Source: a virus. From it: DNA of 29,229 bases. This document shows, piece after piece, positions 29,055-29,229 of this stretch. The first letter of the stretch is position 1; every line of letters begins with the position of its first letter. Below the pieces are notes generated by a model, which saw nothing but the letters and a program-made list of their open reading frames with translations, was not told where the DNA came from and made no database searches. The position numbers and the translations under genes are program-made. The stretch lies in IMG/VR virus record IMGVR_UViG_3300037285_000088, positions 1 to 29,229 of that record. One strand, written 5' to 3'.

Positions 29055-29229
29055 AAAGCTACATTACAAAAAGTATCTTTACAAACTAAAAGTGTCAAAT
29101 CCGCTTGCAAATATCTTTAGAACAGAACGTCAACGTAGTGGAAACTTGGAGTTTGCAAAGTCTGAACTAGACGAGTACCATTTTAGGTACGATACAGGCC
29201 AGCCGTTGATTACTTATCGTTTTAGATCA
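29026..29229 (+). CDS. Unknown basic protein, 3' end cut by window
   Basis: ATG 29026 opens a frame that runs to the last base (68 codons) and overlaps the end of clpA by 29 bases. The visible part is basic: SNLKLLESKKLHYKKYLYKL, NIFRTERQRSGNLEFAKSEL, then DEYHFRYDTGQPLITYRF. A TAAGG sequence near 29011 is a modest ribosome-binding site. The full length and product are unknown, and I do not recognise the family. Confidence 0.6.
   Translation, partial: MSNLKLLESKKLHYKKYLYKLKVSNPLANIFRTERQRSGNLEFAKSELDEYHFRYDTGQPLITYRFRS

Noticed and set aside
1-29229. CRISPR arrays, insertion sequences, integrase or attachment sites
   Set aside because: No regularly spaced repeats, transposase, integrase or paired att-like repeats were seen; the only exact-type direct repeat found is the 30-base pair after thyA.

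Overview
The window looks like a contiguous part of a T4-like (contractile-tailed) marine bacteriophage genome. The evidence is a clamp-loader large subunit (gp44-like), a GroES-type co-chaperonin (gp31-like), dihydrofolate reductase and thymidylate synthase, a DexA-like exonuclease, a PhoH-like ATPase, giant tail-fibre/virion genes, a lysis cassette and repeated ATAAATAT late-promoter motifs. Genes are packed on the + strand with ATGA and TAATG overlaps; only two genes are on the - strand. The AT-rich sequence, the host-type 7Fe ferredoxin and IscA-like protein, and the absence of photosynthesis genes (in this window only) suggest a phage of a marine heterotrophic proteobacterium, such as a SAR11-type alphaproteobacterium. 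That host assignment is inference.

Layout. (1) 1-1950: 3' part of a UV-damage endonuclease gene, a small Cys-cluster gene, a coiled-coil gene and a convergent - strand zinc-finger gene. (2) 1981-12985: virion arm under late promoters: an IscA/HesB-like Fe-S carrier, a 1912-aa fibre, two small proteins sharing its N-terminal module, a 1023-aa protein with Ig-like repeats and a fourth, diverged module protein. (3) 12994-13548: a 184-aa stand-alone piece of bacterial DNA polymerase III alpha that stops just before the catalytic aspartates. (4) 13578-21285: early/middle-type arm with two strong sigma70-like promoters: co-chaperonin, MazG-like pyrophosphohydrolase, exonuclease, DnaJ-type zinc-finger protein, clamp loader, ferredoxin, DHFR, ThyA and an A-B-B-A array of small paralogues, closed by a rho-independent terminator. 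(5) 21287-22186: phoH on the - strand and a divergent late-promoter region. (6) 22187-25499: two conserved unknown genes, then GH19 endolysin, i-spanin, overlapping o-spanin lipoprotein and a holin candidate. (7) 25518-29229: overlapping J-domain protein, peptide deformylase, ClpA unfoldase, and the start of a further gene cut by the window end.

Themes. Nucleotide supply (DHFR, ThyA, MazG-like) sits with replication (gp44, exonuclease). A proteostasis set (co-chaperonin, J-protein, DnaJ-type zinc finger, deformylase, ClpA with a ClpP-docking tripeptide) could reshape host protein folding and turnover. Two Fe-S proteins plus deformylase, usually an iron enzyme, point to manipulation of host iron/redox chemistry. 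The most unusual details are the polymerase fragment, an in-frame amber codon at codon 3 of a small gene before the ferredoxin, a readthrough-only RNA helix that would hide the exonuclease ribosome-binding site, and the A-B-B-A paralogue array. All functional statements come from reading motifs by eye; no database search was run.
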